This document shows, piece after piece, positions 1 to 10,505 of a stretch of DNA of 64,000 bases. Origin of the DNA: Rhodopseudomonas palustris (GTDB taxonomy: Bacteria; Pseudomonadota; Alphaproteobacteria; Rhizobiales; Xanthobacteraceae); NCBI GenBank assembly GCA_016215605.1, contig JACRJB010000048.1, positions 1-64,000 on the forward strand, in the 5' to 3' direction. The number at the start of each line of letters is the position of its first letter. The stretch's first letter is position 1. The position numbers and the translations under genes were made by a program. The notes below the pieces were generated by a model that was not told the DNA's origin, did not search any database, and was given only the letters and a program-made list of their open reading frames with translations.

Positions 1-1398
<1,398 letters not shown>

Positions 1399-2023
1399 AG
1401 ACGCGCTCTTTTGTGCTGTCAAATTGCCAAGGAAAAAACCGTCGCCAAGCCGCGGCGCCCCCGATTTAAGCCCTTGGAATTCAAGCTGGACTTCGATTTT
1501 CGACCGGTACGATCGTAGCCGGCGGCCTTTAAAATCGCGGCTTTGCTAACATAGCGCGCGCGCACGCGCAACATGACGCGCCGTGTGATGACGGTCTGTC
1601 GCATTTTCTTCGCGCGCCTGCGCCGCCGGGCGGAATTCACGCCGCGGCTCTGCTGCGGCCGCCGTGGCTCTGCAAATATTTTTGCGACGCCCAGGGGCGC
1701 GGCAACGACGGCTCACAACGACGTCTACGCCTTTCTGCGCAGGACGAACGAATTCTTTGGTTTGATTTGGAGCGGCCAGTCTTCCGCTAATAAAGACTTA
1801 CTTCTTTAGTATTCGTATGTATACGAAAGTACTAGGCGAATTTTCCATGTAACGCAATGCGGGACTTTTTGATCCCGCGCATCGCTTCAAAAGATATTTC
1901 AGCGGAGAAACGAATCGGCTGGTCGTCAATTTCTTGCCTCATTACGCAGCGAACGGTCCGACATCGTAAACGGGACGGGGGTTCCACTTGCCGCGCACGT
2001 GGCAATACTGAGGGCTTACAACT
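1399..2023. other. Intergenic region between atpH and rlpA
   Basis: These 625 bases separate the divergent atp operon and rlpA. No convincing gene is present: a 73-codon Arg-rich frame on the minus strand (1419-1640) has the composition of a chance reading frame. The part from 1740 to 1860 is clearly AT-richer than its surroundings and holds the palindrome described separately. Promoters for both the atp operon and rlpA must be here; I could not assign -35/-10 boxes with confidence. Confidence 0.6.
1807..1834. promoter_or_regulatory. 28-base palindrome, candidate operator upstream of rlpA
   Basis: The core is TTCGTAT-GT-ATACGAA, two perfect 7-base arms around a 2-base centre. It is extended outward by TAGTA on the left and TACTA on the right, offset by two bases. 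It lies about 190 bases before rlpA in an AT-rich stretch. The symmetry suits a dimeric repressor such as a TetR or GntR-family protein. No T-run follows, so it is not a terminator. The regulator is not identifiable from this window. Confidence 0.5.
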
Positions 2024-2518
2024 ATGACTGAAACAAAGAAGTCTCCGCCGGGGTTCGTAACCCGGCCGCGCACGGCGGTTGCTCTGATCGCCGCAACTGT
2101 CTTGATGAGCGGCGCAGCCGTCACCGAAGCTTCGGCGCGCTCGAAGCATCGTCATCATCATCACGCGCACCATCACCGCCACCACGTCCAGAACGACTGG
2201 CGCGATGCCAATGCGGCGCTCGCCTCGGGCGGTGGCGGTCGCAGCTTCTCCGGCATGGCGTCTTATTACGGCAATGAATCCGGCAGCCGCACCGCCTCGG
2301 GTCAGCGCTTCAATGCCGGCGCGATGACCGCAGCGCACCGCAGCCTGCCGTTCGGCACCAAGCTGCGCGTCACCCATGGCGGCCGCAGCGTCGTCGTCAC
2401 CATCAACGATCGCGGTCCGTTCATTCGCGGCCGTGTGCTCGATCTGTCGACCGGCGCCGCGCGCGCGATCGGTCTGACCAGCCGCGGGGTCGGCCGGGTC
2501 GTCGCGGAAGTGATGTAA
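2024..2518 (+). CDS. rlpA: RlpA-like septal/peptidoglycan double-psi beta-barrel protein
   Basis: This is a secreted RlpA-family protein of 164 aa. The family contains lytic transglycosylases that act on peptidoglycan lacking stem peptides. The N-terminus has basic residues followed by a hydrophobic stretch (about residues 19-38) that looks like a signal peptide or anchor. A His-rich patch (about residues 41-55, with runs of H) follows. The C-terminal double-psi barrel carries GMASYYG, the R-T-A-S-G block and the hallmark INDRGPF with the downstream R-x-LDLS. No SPOR domain is present, so septal targeting as in E. coli RlpA is not shown. The gene ends before a strong terminator. Confidence 0.9.
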   Translation: MTETKKSPPGFVTRPRTAVALIAATVLMSGAAVTEASARSKHRHHHHAHHHRHHVQNDWRDANAALASGGGGRSFSGMASYYGNESGSRTASGQRFNAGAMTAAHRSLPFGTKLRVTHGGRSVVVTINDRGPFIRGRVLDLSTGAARAIGLTSRGVGRVVAEVM

Positions 2519-2600
2519 CCGCAGGACGCGGTCCACTTCCCTCAATCAAGAAAACACTTCGAGTTCGAAAGGCCGCGATCATCGCGCGCCCGATCTGCGG

Positions 2601-2635
2601 CCTGCCGTCAGCGATGACGGCAGGCTTTCTTTTTT
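2601..2635 (+). terminator. Rho-independent terminator after rlpA
   Basis: A perfect 10-base stem (CCTGCCGTCA / TGACGGCAGG) with a GCGA tetraloop is followed by CTTTCTTTTTT. It sits 83 bases after the rlpA stop and would also face the end of convergent priA. Confidence 0.93.
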
Positions 2636-2669
2636 GTGACATGCGAGGTTTCGGCGCGACGAACGAAGA

Positions 2670-4874
2670 CTACAAGAAGCTTTGCGGATCGACGTCGACC
2701 TCGAGCTTCAGATTTCCTTTCGTCTTCGGTCCCTGCGCCAGCCAAGACCGCAAGTAGTTCGACAGATCGAACGCCCGCACCGACTTCACCAGCAGCCGGA
2801 AACGATAGCGCCCCTTGATCACCGCGAGCGGTGCTTCCGCCGGTCCCAGCACCTGCACGCGCTCGTCGACCGGCGCACAGCCGGCGAGCTTGCGGGCGAA
2901 GCCTTCGGCGGTCGGCCGGTCGCCGGCGGAGATGATCAGGCTCGCGAGCCGGCCGAACGGCGGATACAGCGTGCGTTCCCGCGCGTCGATTTCACTGGCG
3001 TAGAACGCTTCGCGGTCACAGGCGACCAGCGCCTTCATCACCGGATGCTCCGGCTGATGCGTCTGCAGGAAGCCGACGCCGCGGCCCTGGTCGCGGCCGG
3101 CGCGGCCGATCACCTGGTTGAGCAACTGGAAGGTGCGCTCGGCGGCGCGCGGGTCGCCGTTGCTGAGGCCGAGATCGGCGTCGACCACGCCGACCAGATT
3201 GAGCCGCGGAAAATTGTGGCCCTTGGCCACCAGCTGGGTGCCGATGATGATGTCGACCCGACCCTCGGCGATGTCGTTGAGCTCGCTGCGCATCGCCTCG
3301 ACCGAGGTGATCAGGTCGCTCGACAGCACCATCGTGCGCGCGTCCGGAAACAGATTCGCCGCCTCCTCCTGCAGCCGCTCGACGCCGGGGCCGACTGCGA
3401 CCAAAGATTCTTCCGCCCCGCAATGCGGGCACTGATGCGGGCGTGGCATCGAGAAACCGCAATGGTGGCAAACCAGCCGCTGCCGGAAGCGGTGATCGAC
3501 CAGCCAGGCGTCGCAGATCGTGCAGGAAAAGCGGTGGCCGCAGGCGCGGCACAGCGTCAGCGGCGCGTAGCCGCGGCGGTTCAGAAACAACAGCGCCTGT
3601 TCGCGGCGCTCGATCGCGTGGCCGATCTGCTCGGCCAGCGGCGGCGAGATGAAGCGGCCGCGCATCGGCGGGGCGCGGCGCAGGTCGACCGCCTCGATCT
3701 GCGGCATGTGCTGGCCGCCGAACCGAGACGGCAGCGGAATCCGCTGGTAGCGGCCCTTGCGGGCGTTGACCTCGGTCTCGACCGACGGCGTTGCGGAGGC
3801 CAGCACGATCGGAATCTTGGCGATCGACGCCCGCACCACCGCCATGTCGCGCGCATGATAATGCGCGCCGTCCTCTTGCTTGTAGGCCTGGTCGTGCTCC
3901 TCATCGACGATGATCAGGCCGAGATCGGCATAGGGCAGGAACAACGCCGAGCGCGCGCCGACCACCACTTGCGCCTCGCCGGCCGCGATCGCCGCCCAGT
4001 TGCGGGCGCGGGTGCGCGGCGTCAGCTCGGAATGCCATTCCAGCGGCCGGACGCCGAAGCGCAGCGCGAAGCGGTCGAGGAACTGCCCGGTCAGCGCAAT
4101 CTCCGGCATCAGGATCAGGCTTTGCCGGCCTTGCCGGACGATCTCGGCGACCGCCTCGAAATACACTTCGGTCTTGCCGGAGCCGGTGACGCCATCGAGC
4201 AGCGCCACCTGAAAGCCGCCGGCCGAGACCAGCGCGCGCATCGTCTCCGCCGCAGCCGCCTGCTCCGGCGAAAAATCCGCCGGCGCGAAGTCCGGGTCGG
4301 GCTTCGGCGCGGCAAGCTCGCGCGGCATCGGCTCGACCGCGAGCGTCCCCTCGTCGACCAGCCCGTCGATCACGCCGGCGCTGCAGCCGGCCTCCTTGGC
4401 CGCCTCGGATTTGCCATGCAGCAGGCCGTCGGACAGGACCTCGATCAGCCGGCGCCGCGCCGGCGTCATCCGCTGCGGCGGCGCGCCGACGAGGCGAACT
4501 CCCAACCGGACCCGCTCGGGTCCCAGTTCGCCCATCCGCAACGTCATCCGCAGCACCTGACCGCGCGGCGACAGCGTGTAATTGGCCACCCAGTCGACCA
4601 GGCGACGCAATTCCTCGCGCAGCGGCGGGACGTCGAGCTTTTCCGAGACGTCCTTCAGGCGGTTGTGCAGCCGCGGATCGGGATTGGCGTTCTCGGCCCA
4701 GACCACGCCGAGCACTTCGCGCGACCCGAGCGGCACGCCGACGACATCGCCGGGCTTGAGGTCGAGCCCACGCGGCACCCGATAGGAGTAGGCCTGGTCG
4801 ATCGCGACCGGCACCTGCACGTCGACGACGCGGGTGGCCGAAGGCGAGGCCGGGCTGGTTCGGGAGTCGTCCAT
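2670..4874 (-). CDS. priA: Primosomal protein N' (replication restart helicase)
   Basis: PriA is the 3'-5' DNA helicase that rebuilds replication forks away from oriC. The 734-residue protein has an N-terminal 3'-end-binding domain, Walker A GVTGSGKTEV (about 228-237), Walker B DEEH (about 325-328), and eight zinc-binding cysteines in four pairs (443/446, 452/455, 470/473, 483/486). A C-terminal helicase domain carries IIGTQLVAKGHNFP and QVIGRAGR. The start ATG at 4874 gives MDDSRTSPAS and the normal family length. The open frame runs to 5183, but that extension is translated repeat sequence and was discarded. It diverges from xerC. Confidence 0.96.
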   Translation of the reverse strand: MDDSRTSPASPSATRVVDVQVPVAIDQAYSYRVPRGLDLKPGDVVGVPLGSREVLGVVWAENANPDPRLHNRLKDVSEKLDVPPLREELRRLVDWVANYTLSPRGQVLRMTLRMGELGPERVRLGVRLVGAPPQRMTPARRRLIEVLSDGLLHGKSEAAKEAGCSAGVIDGLVDEGTLAVEPMPRELAAPKPDPDFAPADFSPEQAAAAETMRALVSAGGFQVALLDGVTGSGKTEVYFEAVAEIVRQGRQSLILMPEIALTGQFLDRFALRFGVRPLEWHSELTPRTRARNWAAIAAGEAQVVVGARSALFLPYADLGLIIVDEEHDQAYKQEDGAHYHARDMAVVRASIAKIPIVLASATPSVETEVNARKGRYQRIPLPSRFGGQHMPQIEAVDLRRAPPMRGRFISPPLAEQIGHAIERREQALLFLNRRGYAPLTLCRACGHRFSCTICDAWLVDHRFRQRLVCHHCGFSMPRPHQCPHCGAEESLVAVGPGVERLQEEAANLFPDARTMVLSSDLITSVEAMRSELNDIAEGRVDIIIGTQLVAKGHNFPRLNLVGVVDADLGLSNGDPRAAERTFQLLNQVIGRAGRDQGRGVGFLQTHQPEHPVMKALVACDREAFYASEIDARERTLYPPFGRLASLIISAGDRPTAEGFARKLAGCAPVDERVQVLGPAEAPLAVIKGRYRFRLLVKSVRAFDLSNYLRSWLAQGPKTKGNLKLEVDVDPQSFL

Positions 4875-4948
4875 CGCCCCGGTGTGCCGCCAAAGCCCGC
4901 TTTCATCAATGGGAAAGGAAATCGGGTATGATTCAGCCCCAGCCTCCA

Positions 4949-5032
4949 CGTCATTGCGAGGAGCGCAGCGACGAAGCAATCCAGTTCCGTGCACGGCGCT
5001 CGTGGATTGCTTCGCTGCGCTCACAAGGACGG
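4949..5032. repeat. Dispersed palindromic repeat, family A, copy 1
   Basis: Two imperfect arms, the left beginning CGTCATTGCGAGGAGCGCAG and running to AAGCAATCCA, the right TGGATTGCTTCGCTGCGCTC, flank about 19 bases. A second copy lies at 44338-44418. It occupies the gap between divergent priA and xerC. Confidence 0.85.
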
Positions 5033-5064
5033 AGAGGCTCGCGTTTTGGTCGGCAGTGAACCTC

Positions 5065-6036
5065 ATGTCCAAATCCCAGCCCTCCCCTCCGCCGATCAAT
5101 CTCGACTGCGCGGCCGCTGACCTCAACGCGGAGTTCACCCGCTGGCTGTCGCATCTGCGCGCCGAGCGGCGGCTGTCGGGCAAGACGCTGGAAGCCTATG
5201 CGCGCGATTTGCGTCAGTTCCTGCTCTTTCTCGCCGGGCATTGGGGCGGCGAGGTCACGCTCGGCCGATTCGCCCGGCTGGAAGCCACCGATGTGCGCGC
5301 CTTCATGGCGGCGCGGCGCGGCGATGCGATCGCCGGCCGCTCGCTGATGCGGGCGCTGGCCGGCCTGCGCTCGTTCGGCCGCTTCCTCGAGCGCGAGGGC
5401 ACAGGCAGTGTCGGCGCGCTGTCGGCGGTGCGGGCGCCGAAGATCAAGAAGAGCCTGCCGAAGCCGATCCAGATCGCCGCCGCCAAGCGGCTCGCCGATG
5501 CGGATGAACGCGCAGGCGAGGACCGCGAGACGTGGATATTGATCCGCGATGCGGCGGTGATGGCGCTGCTGTACGGCTCCGGCCTGCGGATCTCCGAAGC
5601 GCTGGGGCTAAAGCGTCGCGACGTGCCGGCACCGGGCAAGGGCGACACCCTGATCGTGCTCGGCAAGGGCAACAAGACCCGGATGGTGCCGGTGCTCGAC
5701 AGCGTGCTGGCGCAGATCGCCGATTATGCCGCCGCCTGCCCGCACCCGTTGCCGCCCGACGGCCCGATGTTTGTCGGCGCCCGCGGCGGTCCGCTCAGCC
5801 CGCGAATCATCCAGTTGGCGATGGAGCGGCTGCGCGGCGCGCTGGGATTGCCGGATTCGGCGACACCGCATGCGCTCCGGCACTCCTTCGCCACGCATCT
5901 GTTGACCCGCGGCGGCGATCTGCGCGCGATCCAGGAACTGCTCGGCCACGCCTCGCTATCGACCACGCAGGTCTATACCGGCATCGATACCGAGCGGTTG
6001 CTGGAGGTCTACGCCAGCGCCCATCCCCGGGCCTGA
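5065..6036 (+). CDS. xerC: Tyrosine recombinase XerC-type (chromosome dimer resolution)
   Basis: This site-specific recombinase would resolve chromosome dimers at dif together with XerD. It is 323 aa long. An N-terminal SAM-like core-binding domain covers about residues 20-110. The catalytic domain shows R175 (SGLRISE), lysine in GKGNKTR, H269-x-x-R272 (HALRHS), H295 (LGHASLS) and nucleophile Y304 (QVYTGID), a complete set. I chose ATG 5065 because further upstream the open frame translates the palindromic repeat. Normal chromosomal setting beside priA argues against a phage integrase. XerC rather than XerD is inferred from context. Confidence 0.9.
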   Translation: MSKSQPSPPPINLDCAAADLNAEFTRWLSHLRAERRLSGKTLEAYARDLRQFLLFLAGHWGGEVTLGRFARLEATDVRAFMAARRGDAIAGRSLMRALAGLRSFGRFLEREGTGSVGALSAVRAPKIKKSLPKPIQIAAAKRLADADERAGEDRETWILIRDAAVMALLYGSGLRISEALGLKRRDVPAPGKGDTLIVLGKGNKTRMVPVLDSVLAQIADYAAACPHPLPPDGPMFVGARGGPLSPRIIQLAMERLRGALGLPDSATPHALRHSFATHLLTRGGDLRAIQELLGHASLSTTQVYTGIDTERLLEVYASAHPRA

Positions 6037-6164
6037 TCGCGCCGAAGTTGTTAGCACGCGATCGCCGGGCTTGACCCGCAACGCCTTCCAACTGACAAGT
6101 TCCTGATCTGATGATGACCGCCCGGCCGGTGCCGGGCATAACGAATTCATGACGGGAGAATGGC

Positions 6165-6755
6165 ATGAGCGCGCACGAGAGCATGGAGCATGCTGAACAC
6201 GCCGAGCATGCATCGGGCTCGAATAAGAAGATCGCGCTCCTGATTTCGGTGATCGCGCTGTTCCTCGCCTTCTCCGAAACGCTCGGCAAGGCGGCGCAGA
6301 CCGAATCGCTCGCCAAGAACGTCGAGGCCTCCAACCTGTGGGCGTTCTTCCAGGCCAAGAGCATCCGTCGCACCGTGGTGCAGACGGTATCGGAAGAAGC
6401 GCGGCTCAGCATGGGCTCGGTCGGCGACGCCGCCGCCAAAGCCGCGCTGCAGAAGCAGATCGAGGAATGGCAGAAGACCGCGCAGCGCTATCGGTCGGAG
6501 CCGGAGACCGGCGAAGGCTCCGAGCAGCTCGCCGAGCGCGCCAAACACGCCGAGCACGACCGCGACCTCGCCCAGGCGCGCTACCATCACTACGAGCTGG
6601 CGTCCGCCGCGTTCCAGATCGGCATCGTGCTGGCCTCGGCGACGATCATCACCGGCATGGTCGTGCTGGCGTGGTTGTCGGGCCTGCTGGCGCTGGGCGG
6701 CCTCGCCTTCACGGCGATCGGCCTGTTCGCGCCGCACGCCGTGCACCTGTTCTGA
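6165..6755 (+). CDS. DUF4337-family membrane protein
   Basis: A 196-aa protein that resembles the DUF4337 family. It has a His/Glu-rich cytoplasmic start, one transmembrane segment at about residues 22-39, a long charged region rich in Gln, Glu and Ala with coiled-coil character (about 45-145), and two hydrophobic segments near the C-terminus. A GGGAG ribosome site precedes the ATG. Family function is unknown. It stands alone between xerC and a convergent membrane protein gene. Confidence 0.75.
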   Translation: MSAHESMEHAEHAEHASGSNKKIALLISVIALFLAFSETLGKAAQTESLAKNVEASNLWAFFQAKSIRRTVVQTVSEEARLSMGSVGDAAAKAALQKQIEEWQKTAQRYRSEPETGEGSEQLAERAKHAEHDRDLAQARYHHYELASAAFQIGIVLASATIITGMVVLAWLSGLLALGGLAFTAIGLFAPHAVHLF

Positions 6756-6791
6756 CGTCGCGGCCCGAAACGCCGCCTCTCCGCGCTTTGT

Positions 6792-7331
6792 TCAGCGGGT
6801 CGCGCGAATCCGTTTTCGGAATTGCATCGCCTTGCGCAGCAGCCGCTGCACCGGGCCATCGCCCTCGCCGAACACGGCCTGAATACGCGCCCGGATCGCC
6901 GCCATCACCGGCGCGACGATCTCGTGCGCCTTCGCCTTGACGGTCAGCACGAATTCGTAGACCCGCCTGAACCACGCCATCTGCATCAGCTTCGGCTTGG
7001 TGACGTCGAAGATGAAGGCGATCAGTCCGAGGCCGACGAACTGCGCCAGCGCGAAAGCGACAATGCCGGCGACGAAATGCTGGGTCGCGATCAACCACAG
7101 CGCGAACAGCTTGAACGGATACAGCGGGATCAGCGGCACCACGAACACGACGAGCGCAAGCGGCGGCGACAGATGCGCGACCCGCTCCGTCGTCCATGCC
7201 TTGAGTTCGCGCAGCGGAATCGCCGCAACGAGCCGCGCCACCCACGGCTCGAGATGCTCCCACAGCCACGCCTCGACCAGGAACAGGACGGCGAGGATGA
7301 ACCAGAGCGGTTGCAGCAAACGGCGCTTCAT
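6792..7331 (-). CDS. Uncharacterised membrane protein
   Basis: A 179-aa protein. A hydrophobic segment (about residues 8-24) is followed by an amphipathic stretch and two or three transmembrane segments (about 55-105). The C-terminal third is basic and soluble, with VFGEGDGPVQRLLRKAM and an Arg-rich end. I recognise no named family. It lies 36 bases after the lpdA stop on the same strand and may be the tail of the TCA operon. Confidence 0.7.
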   Translation of the reverse strand: MKRRLLQPLWFILAVLFLVEAWLWEHLEPWVARLVAAIPLRELKAWTTERVAHLSPPLALVVFVVPLIPLYPFKLFALWLIATQHFVAGIVAFALAQFVGLGLIAFIFDVTKPKLMQMAWFRRVYEFVLTVKAKAHEIVAPVMAAIRARIQAVFGEGDGPVQRLLRKAMQFRKRIRATR

Positions 7332-7367
7332 GGCCTCGGACGACGACCGGGGAACGCCGGCGCTGCT

Positions 7368-8768
7368 CTACATATGGATGGCGCGTTTACCCACGGCAAG
7401 CGCGGCTTCCTTGACCGCCTCGGAGCGGGTCGGATGGGCGTGGCAGGTGCGCGCGAGATCTTCGGCCGAACCGCCGAACTCCATCAGCACCGCGGCCTCG
7501 TGGATCATCTCGCCGGCTTCGCGGCCGACGATGTGGACGCCGAGCACGCGGTCGGTCTTGGCGTCGGCGAGGATCTTCACCAGGCCGTCGGTGGTCTGGT
7601 TGACCTTGGAGCGGCCGTTGGCGGTGAACGGGAACTTGCCGACCGTGTAGGCGACGCCGGCCTGCTTGAGATCTTCCTCGGTCTTGCCGACGCTGGAGAC
7701 TTCCGGCGTGGTGTAGACCACGCCCGGAATCACGTCGTAGTTCACATGGCCGGCCTTGCCGGCGATGATCTCCGCGACCGCGACGCCCTCGTCCTCGGCC
7801 TTGTGCGCCAGCATCGGACCCCTGACCACGTCGCCGATCGCATAGACGCCTTTGACGCTGGTGCCGAAGTGATCGTCGATCACGACCCGGCTGCGCTCGT
7901 CGAGCGCGACGCCGGCCTCCTTCAGGCCGAGGCCTTCGGTGTAGGGCACGCGACCGATTGCGACCAGCACGACGTCGGCTTCCAGCGTCTCCGGATTGCC
8001 GCCGGCCGCCGCTTCGACACTGACCTTGAGCTGATTACCAGAGCTGTCGACGCCGGTGACCTTGGCGCCGAGCTTGAACGCGAAACCCTGCTTCTCGAGG
8101 ATGCGCTGGAACTGCTTGACGATCTCGGCGTCCATGCCGGGAAGTATCCGATCGAGGAATTCGACCACCGTGACCTCGGCGCCGAGCCGGCGCCACACCG
8201 AGCCGAGCTCGAGCCCGATCACGCCGGCGCCGACCACGATCAGCTTGCCCGGCACCTTGTCCAGCGCCAAAGCGCCGGTCGACGACACGATGCGCTTCTC
8301 GTCGATCTCGATGCCCTTGAGCTGGGCCACCGCCGAACCGGTGGCGATCACGATCGACTTGGCCTCGACCACCTGGGCCTTGCCGTCGTTGCCGGTCACC
8401 TCGACCTTGCCGGCCCCCAGCACCTTGCCGCGACCGACCAGCACGTCGATCTTGTTCTTCTTCATCAGGTACTCGACGCCCTTGACGTTGCCGTCGATGC
8501 CCTGCTGCTTGAAGTTCATCATCGCCGGCAGATCGAGCTTCGGCGCCGGCACGGTGATGCCCATCTTGGCGAAGGAATGTCCGGCCTCCTCGAACAGCTC
8601 GGAGGCGTGCAGCAACGCCTTCGACGGCATGCAACCGACATTCAGGCAGGTGCCGCCGAGCGTGGCGTTCTTTTCGACCACCGCGACCTTGAGGCCGAGT
8701 TGCGCCGCGCGGATCGCGCAGACGTAACCGCCGGGGCCGGTGCCGATGATGACGAGATCGTAGGACAT
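7368..8768 (-). CDS. lpdA: Dihydrolipoyl dehydrogenase (E3 of 2-oxoglutarate dehydrogenase)
   Basis: This flavoprotein reoxidises the dihydrolipoyl groups of the E2 subunit and passes electrons to NAD+. The 466-aa protein has an FAD-binding [10 protein letters not shown] at residues 9-18, the redox-active disulfide in [13 protein letters not shown], an NAD-binding [11 protein letters not shown], and the C-terminal HAHPTRSE with the catalytic His-Glu pair. The start at 8768 ([14 protein letters not shown]) matches the family; the frame is open further upstream only as overlap with the preceding gene. It closes the sucA-sucB run, separated from sucB by six small genes, which makes it the E3 of that complex by context. 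Confidence 0.96.
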   Translation of the reverse strand: MSYDLVIIGTGPGGYVCAIRAAQLGLKVAVVEKNATLGGTCLNVGCMPSKALLHASELFEEAGHSFAKMGITVPAPKLDLPAMMNFKQQGIDGNVKGVEYLMKKNKIDVLVGRGKVLGAGKVEVTGNDGKAQVVEAKSIVIATGSAVAQLKGIEIDEKRIVSSTGALALDKVPGKLIVVGAGVIGLELGSVWRRLGAEVTVVEFLDRILPGMDAEIVKQFQRILEKQGFAFKLGAKVTGVDSSGNQLKVSVEAAAGGNPETLEADVVLVAIGRVPYTEGLGLKEAGVALDERSRVVIDDHFGTSVKGVYAIGDVVRGPMLAHKAEDEGVAVAEIIAGKAGHVNYDVIPGVVYTTPEVSSVGKTEEDLKQAGVAYTVGKFPFTANGRSKVNQTTDGLVKILADAKTDRVLGVHIVGREAGEMIHEAAVLMEFGGSAEDLARTCHAHPTRSEAVKEAALAVGKRAIHM

Positions 8769-8782
8769 GAAGTGCTTTCTGT

Positions 8783-9073
8783 TCAGCTGGCGAGATGGAG
8801 GAGGCCGGCCTGGCGCTCGGCGCGTTGTCGGAGCGAATCGGACCCGAAGTCGATCTCGTCGCCTTGATCGTCGAGCCAGAAGACCTTGTGACCATGCGGC
8901 TCGCATTGCACGGTCGTGAACCGCGCCGGCGCAGCACGGAGGAAATCGAACATCTCGCCTTTGGCGATCAGCGGACGCAGATCGACGATACCTTCGAACC
9001 CATCGCTCCAAACGATCTTGAGCACTCCGAAGATCACCGGCTCGGCGCTCCTTATCGCGACGATTTCAGTCAT
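8783..9073 (-). CDS. DUF2442-domain protein, pair 1
   Basis: A 96-aa protein that matches the DUF2442 pattern: a short beta-rich N-terminal part with FSDG-like [15 protein letters not shown], and a C-terminal [16 protein letters not shown] signature, then a helical tail. Function is unknown. Its start overlaps the end of the DUF4160 gene before it by 8 bases, and its stop is 14 bases before lpdA, so it is very probably translated from the TCA operon messenger. A second copy of this pair lies at 10502-11142. Confidence 0.85.
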   Translation of the reverse strand: MTEIVAIRSAEPVIFGVLKIVWSDGFEGIVDLRPLIAKGEMFDFLRAAPARFTTVQCEPHGHKVFWLDDQGDEIDFGSDSLRQRAERQAGLLHLAS

Positions 9074-9320
9074 CGATCTTCTCCGGCTTGCGCAGCTCTT
9101 CGACTGCAGTCCAGGCGTTCATCAGGTTGATATAGTGACTCGCCGTCCATGCGCGAACGCGGCCGATTTTCGCGGGCGGCAGCGAGCCGCGCAAGACCTT
9201 GCCGGTCCGGATTTCGATCTGAGCGACGTATTCCGCATAGCGTGCGTGAAAATGCGGCGGCGGATGCTCGTCGGGATAGAATTCGATCTTGACCCCATCG
9301 ACCATCGCGACGACCGGCAT
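9066..9320 (-). CDS. DUF4160-domain protein, pair 1
   Basis: An 84-aa protein with the DUF4160 signature: MPVVAMVDGVKIEFYPDEH followed by the hallmark PPHFHARY, then ItG-type turn and a C-terminal helix with AW. The family is often encoded beside DUF2442, as here, and has been discussed as toxin-antitoxin-like; that role is not established. The copy at 10885-11142 shares MP, GV-I, YP, H-PPH-HAR, AE, TG-VL-GS and AW, so the two are paralogues, though well diverged. It lies 26 bases after the SDR gene. Confidence 0.85.
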   Translation of the reverse strand: MPVVAMVDGVKIEFYPDEHPPPHFHARYAEYVAQIEIRTGKVLRGSLPPAKIGRVRAWTASHYINLMNAWTAVEELRKPEKIDD

Positions 9321-9346
9321 GGCTGGCTCCGATCACGATCCTAATC

Positions 9347-10093
9347 CTATCGTCCGCCCGAAACATCGATGATGGCGCTGGTGATGTAGGAGGCCTCGTC
9401 CGACAGCAGCCAGACGACGGCGTTGGCGATTTCCTCGGCGCGGCCGACGCGCTTCATCGGCACGTTGACGCTGAGCCGATGCGCGCGCTCCGGATCGCCG
9501 CCGGAGGCGTGGATCTCGGTATCGATCAGGCCCGGCCGGATCGCGGCGACACGGATGCCTTCACCCGCGACTTCGTGGCCGAGGCCGATCGTGAAGGAAT
9601 CGACGGCGCCCTTGGAGGCGGCGTAGTCGACATAGGTGTTGGGCGAGCCGAGTTTGGCGGCCACGGAGGACAGATTGACGATGACGCCGCCCTCGCCACC
9701 ATGACGGGTCGACATCCGCTTCACCGCTTCGCGCGCGCATAGGATGCTGCCGGTGACGTTGACCGCCATCATGCGCTGGATCCGCTCGGCGGACATCTCG
9801 TCGACCCGCGCGGTCGGGCCGACGATGCCGGCGTTGTTGACCAGCGCGCAGAGGCGGCCGAACCGGTCGGCTGCGTCGAACAGCGCGAGAATATCCGCCT
9901 CGTCGCCGACGTCGCATTTCACCGCGATGGCCTGACCGTTGCTGGCCTCGATCGCCGCCACCACCTCTTGGGCCGCGGTCGCATTGCTGGCGTAGCCGAC
10001 CACGACCCTGAAGCCGCGGCCGGCACAGGCCAGCGCGGTGGCGCGGCCGATGCCGCGGCTGCCGCCGGTGATGATGACGACGCGGTCGGTCAT
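9347..10093 (-). CDS. SDR-family NAD(P)-dependent oxidoreductase
   Basis: A classical short-chain dehydrogenase of 248 aa. It has the cofactor motif TGGSRGIG near the N-terminus, NNAG, the catalytic serine in NLSSVA and the Y-A-A-S-K active-site pair, followed by a PG-x-I-x-T block. The substrate cannot be told; the closest annotation would be glucose/3-oxoacyl-type SDR. I chose ATG at 10093 (MTDRVVIITGG); a GTG two codons upstream is also available. It sits inside the sucB-lpdA interval, 7 bases after a MAPEG gene. Confidence 0.88.
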   Translation of the reverse strand: MTDRVVIITGGSRGIGRATALACAGRGFRVVVGYASNATAAQEVVAAIEASNGQAIAVKCDVGDEADILALFDAADRFGRLCALVNNAGIVGPTARVDEMSAERIQRMMAVNVTGSILCAREAVKRMSTRHGGEGGVIVNLSSVAAKLGSPNTYVDYAASKGAVDSFTIGLGHEVAGEGIRVAAIRPGLIDTEIHASGGDPERAHRLSVNVPMKRVGRAEEIANAVVWLLSDEASYITSAIIDVSGGR

Positions 10094-10100
10094 GCGCACC

Positions 10101-10505
10101 TCAGCTCAGCAAACGGATCAGCATGGCGATCAGCGCCAGCAGCGACACGAACCAGACGATGCTGCGGGCGAACGGAATCTCGATGATGTAGAGCGGCGCG
10201 TACAACGCGCGGGCAATCAGCCAAATCACCGAGGCCGTGGCGGCGTAGCCGCCGGCCTTGCCGGTGATCGCGAGCGCAAGAGCGAGCCCGACGAATGCCG
10301 GATAGGTCTCGAGCAGATTGCGGAAGGCGCGCGCGGCACGGCCAGCAAAGCGCCCCTTGGGCGTCCGCGGCTCGTCGCGGGGGCCGGCCTGATAGTCGCC
10401 CCCGAGCTCCATCGTGGTCGGAATCGAAGCGAGGAACATCTGCACGATCAGCAGAACCACGCTCCAGCCCAGCACCGTGATCTCGGTCGGCATCGGCTGC
10501 ATCAT
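10101..10505 (-). CDS. MAPEG-family membrane protein
   Basis: A 134-aa integral membrane protein with about four transmembrane segments. The MAPEG pattern is visible: an N-terminal hydrophobic helix, the loop with GPRDEP, then GRAARAFRNLLETYPAF (the conserved R-A-x-x-N-x-x-E block), and two more helices. MAPEG proteins include glutathione-linked membrane enzymes, but bacterial members of this type are mostly uncharacterised. Its ATG overlaps the stop of the upstream DUF2442 gene (ATGATG arrangement), with a GAGGGA ribosome site. Confidence 0.85.
   Translation of the reverse strand: MMQPMPTEITVLGWSVVLLIVQMFLASIPTTMELGGDYQAGPRDEPRTPKGRFAGRAARAFRNLLETYPAFVGLALALAITGKAGGYAATASVIWLIARALYAPLYIIEIPFARSIVWFVSLLALIAMLIRLLS

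Noticed and set aside
1419-1640. 73-codon Arg-rich frame upstream of atpH
   Set aside because: It has no ribosome site, no family resemblance and chance-like composition.
2682-4931. 749-codon plus-strand frame across priA
   Set aside because: It is a shadow of priA, which has complete helicase and zinc motifs on the other strand.
5065-6036. xerC as a phage or island integrase
   Set aside because: It lies beside priA in a core gene order, has the length and motifs of Xer proteins, and no mobile genes are near.
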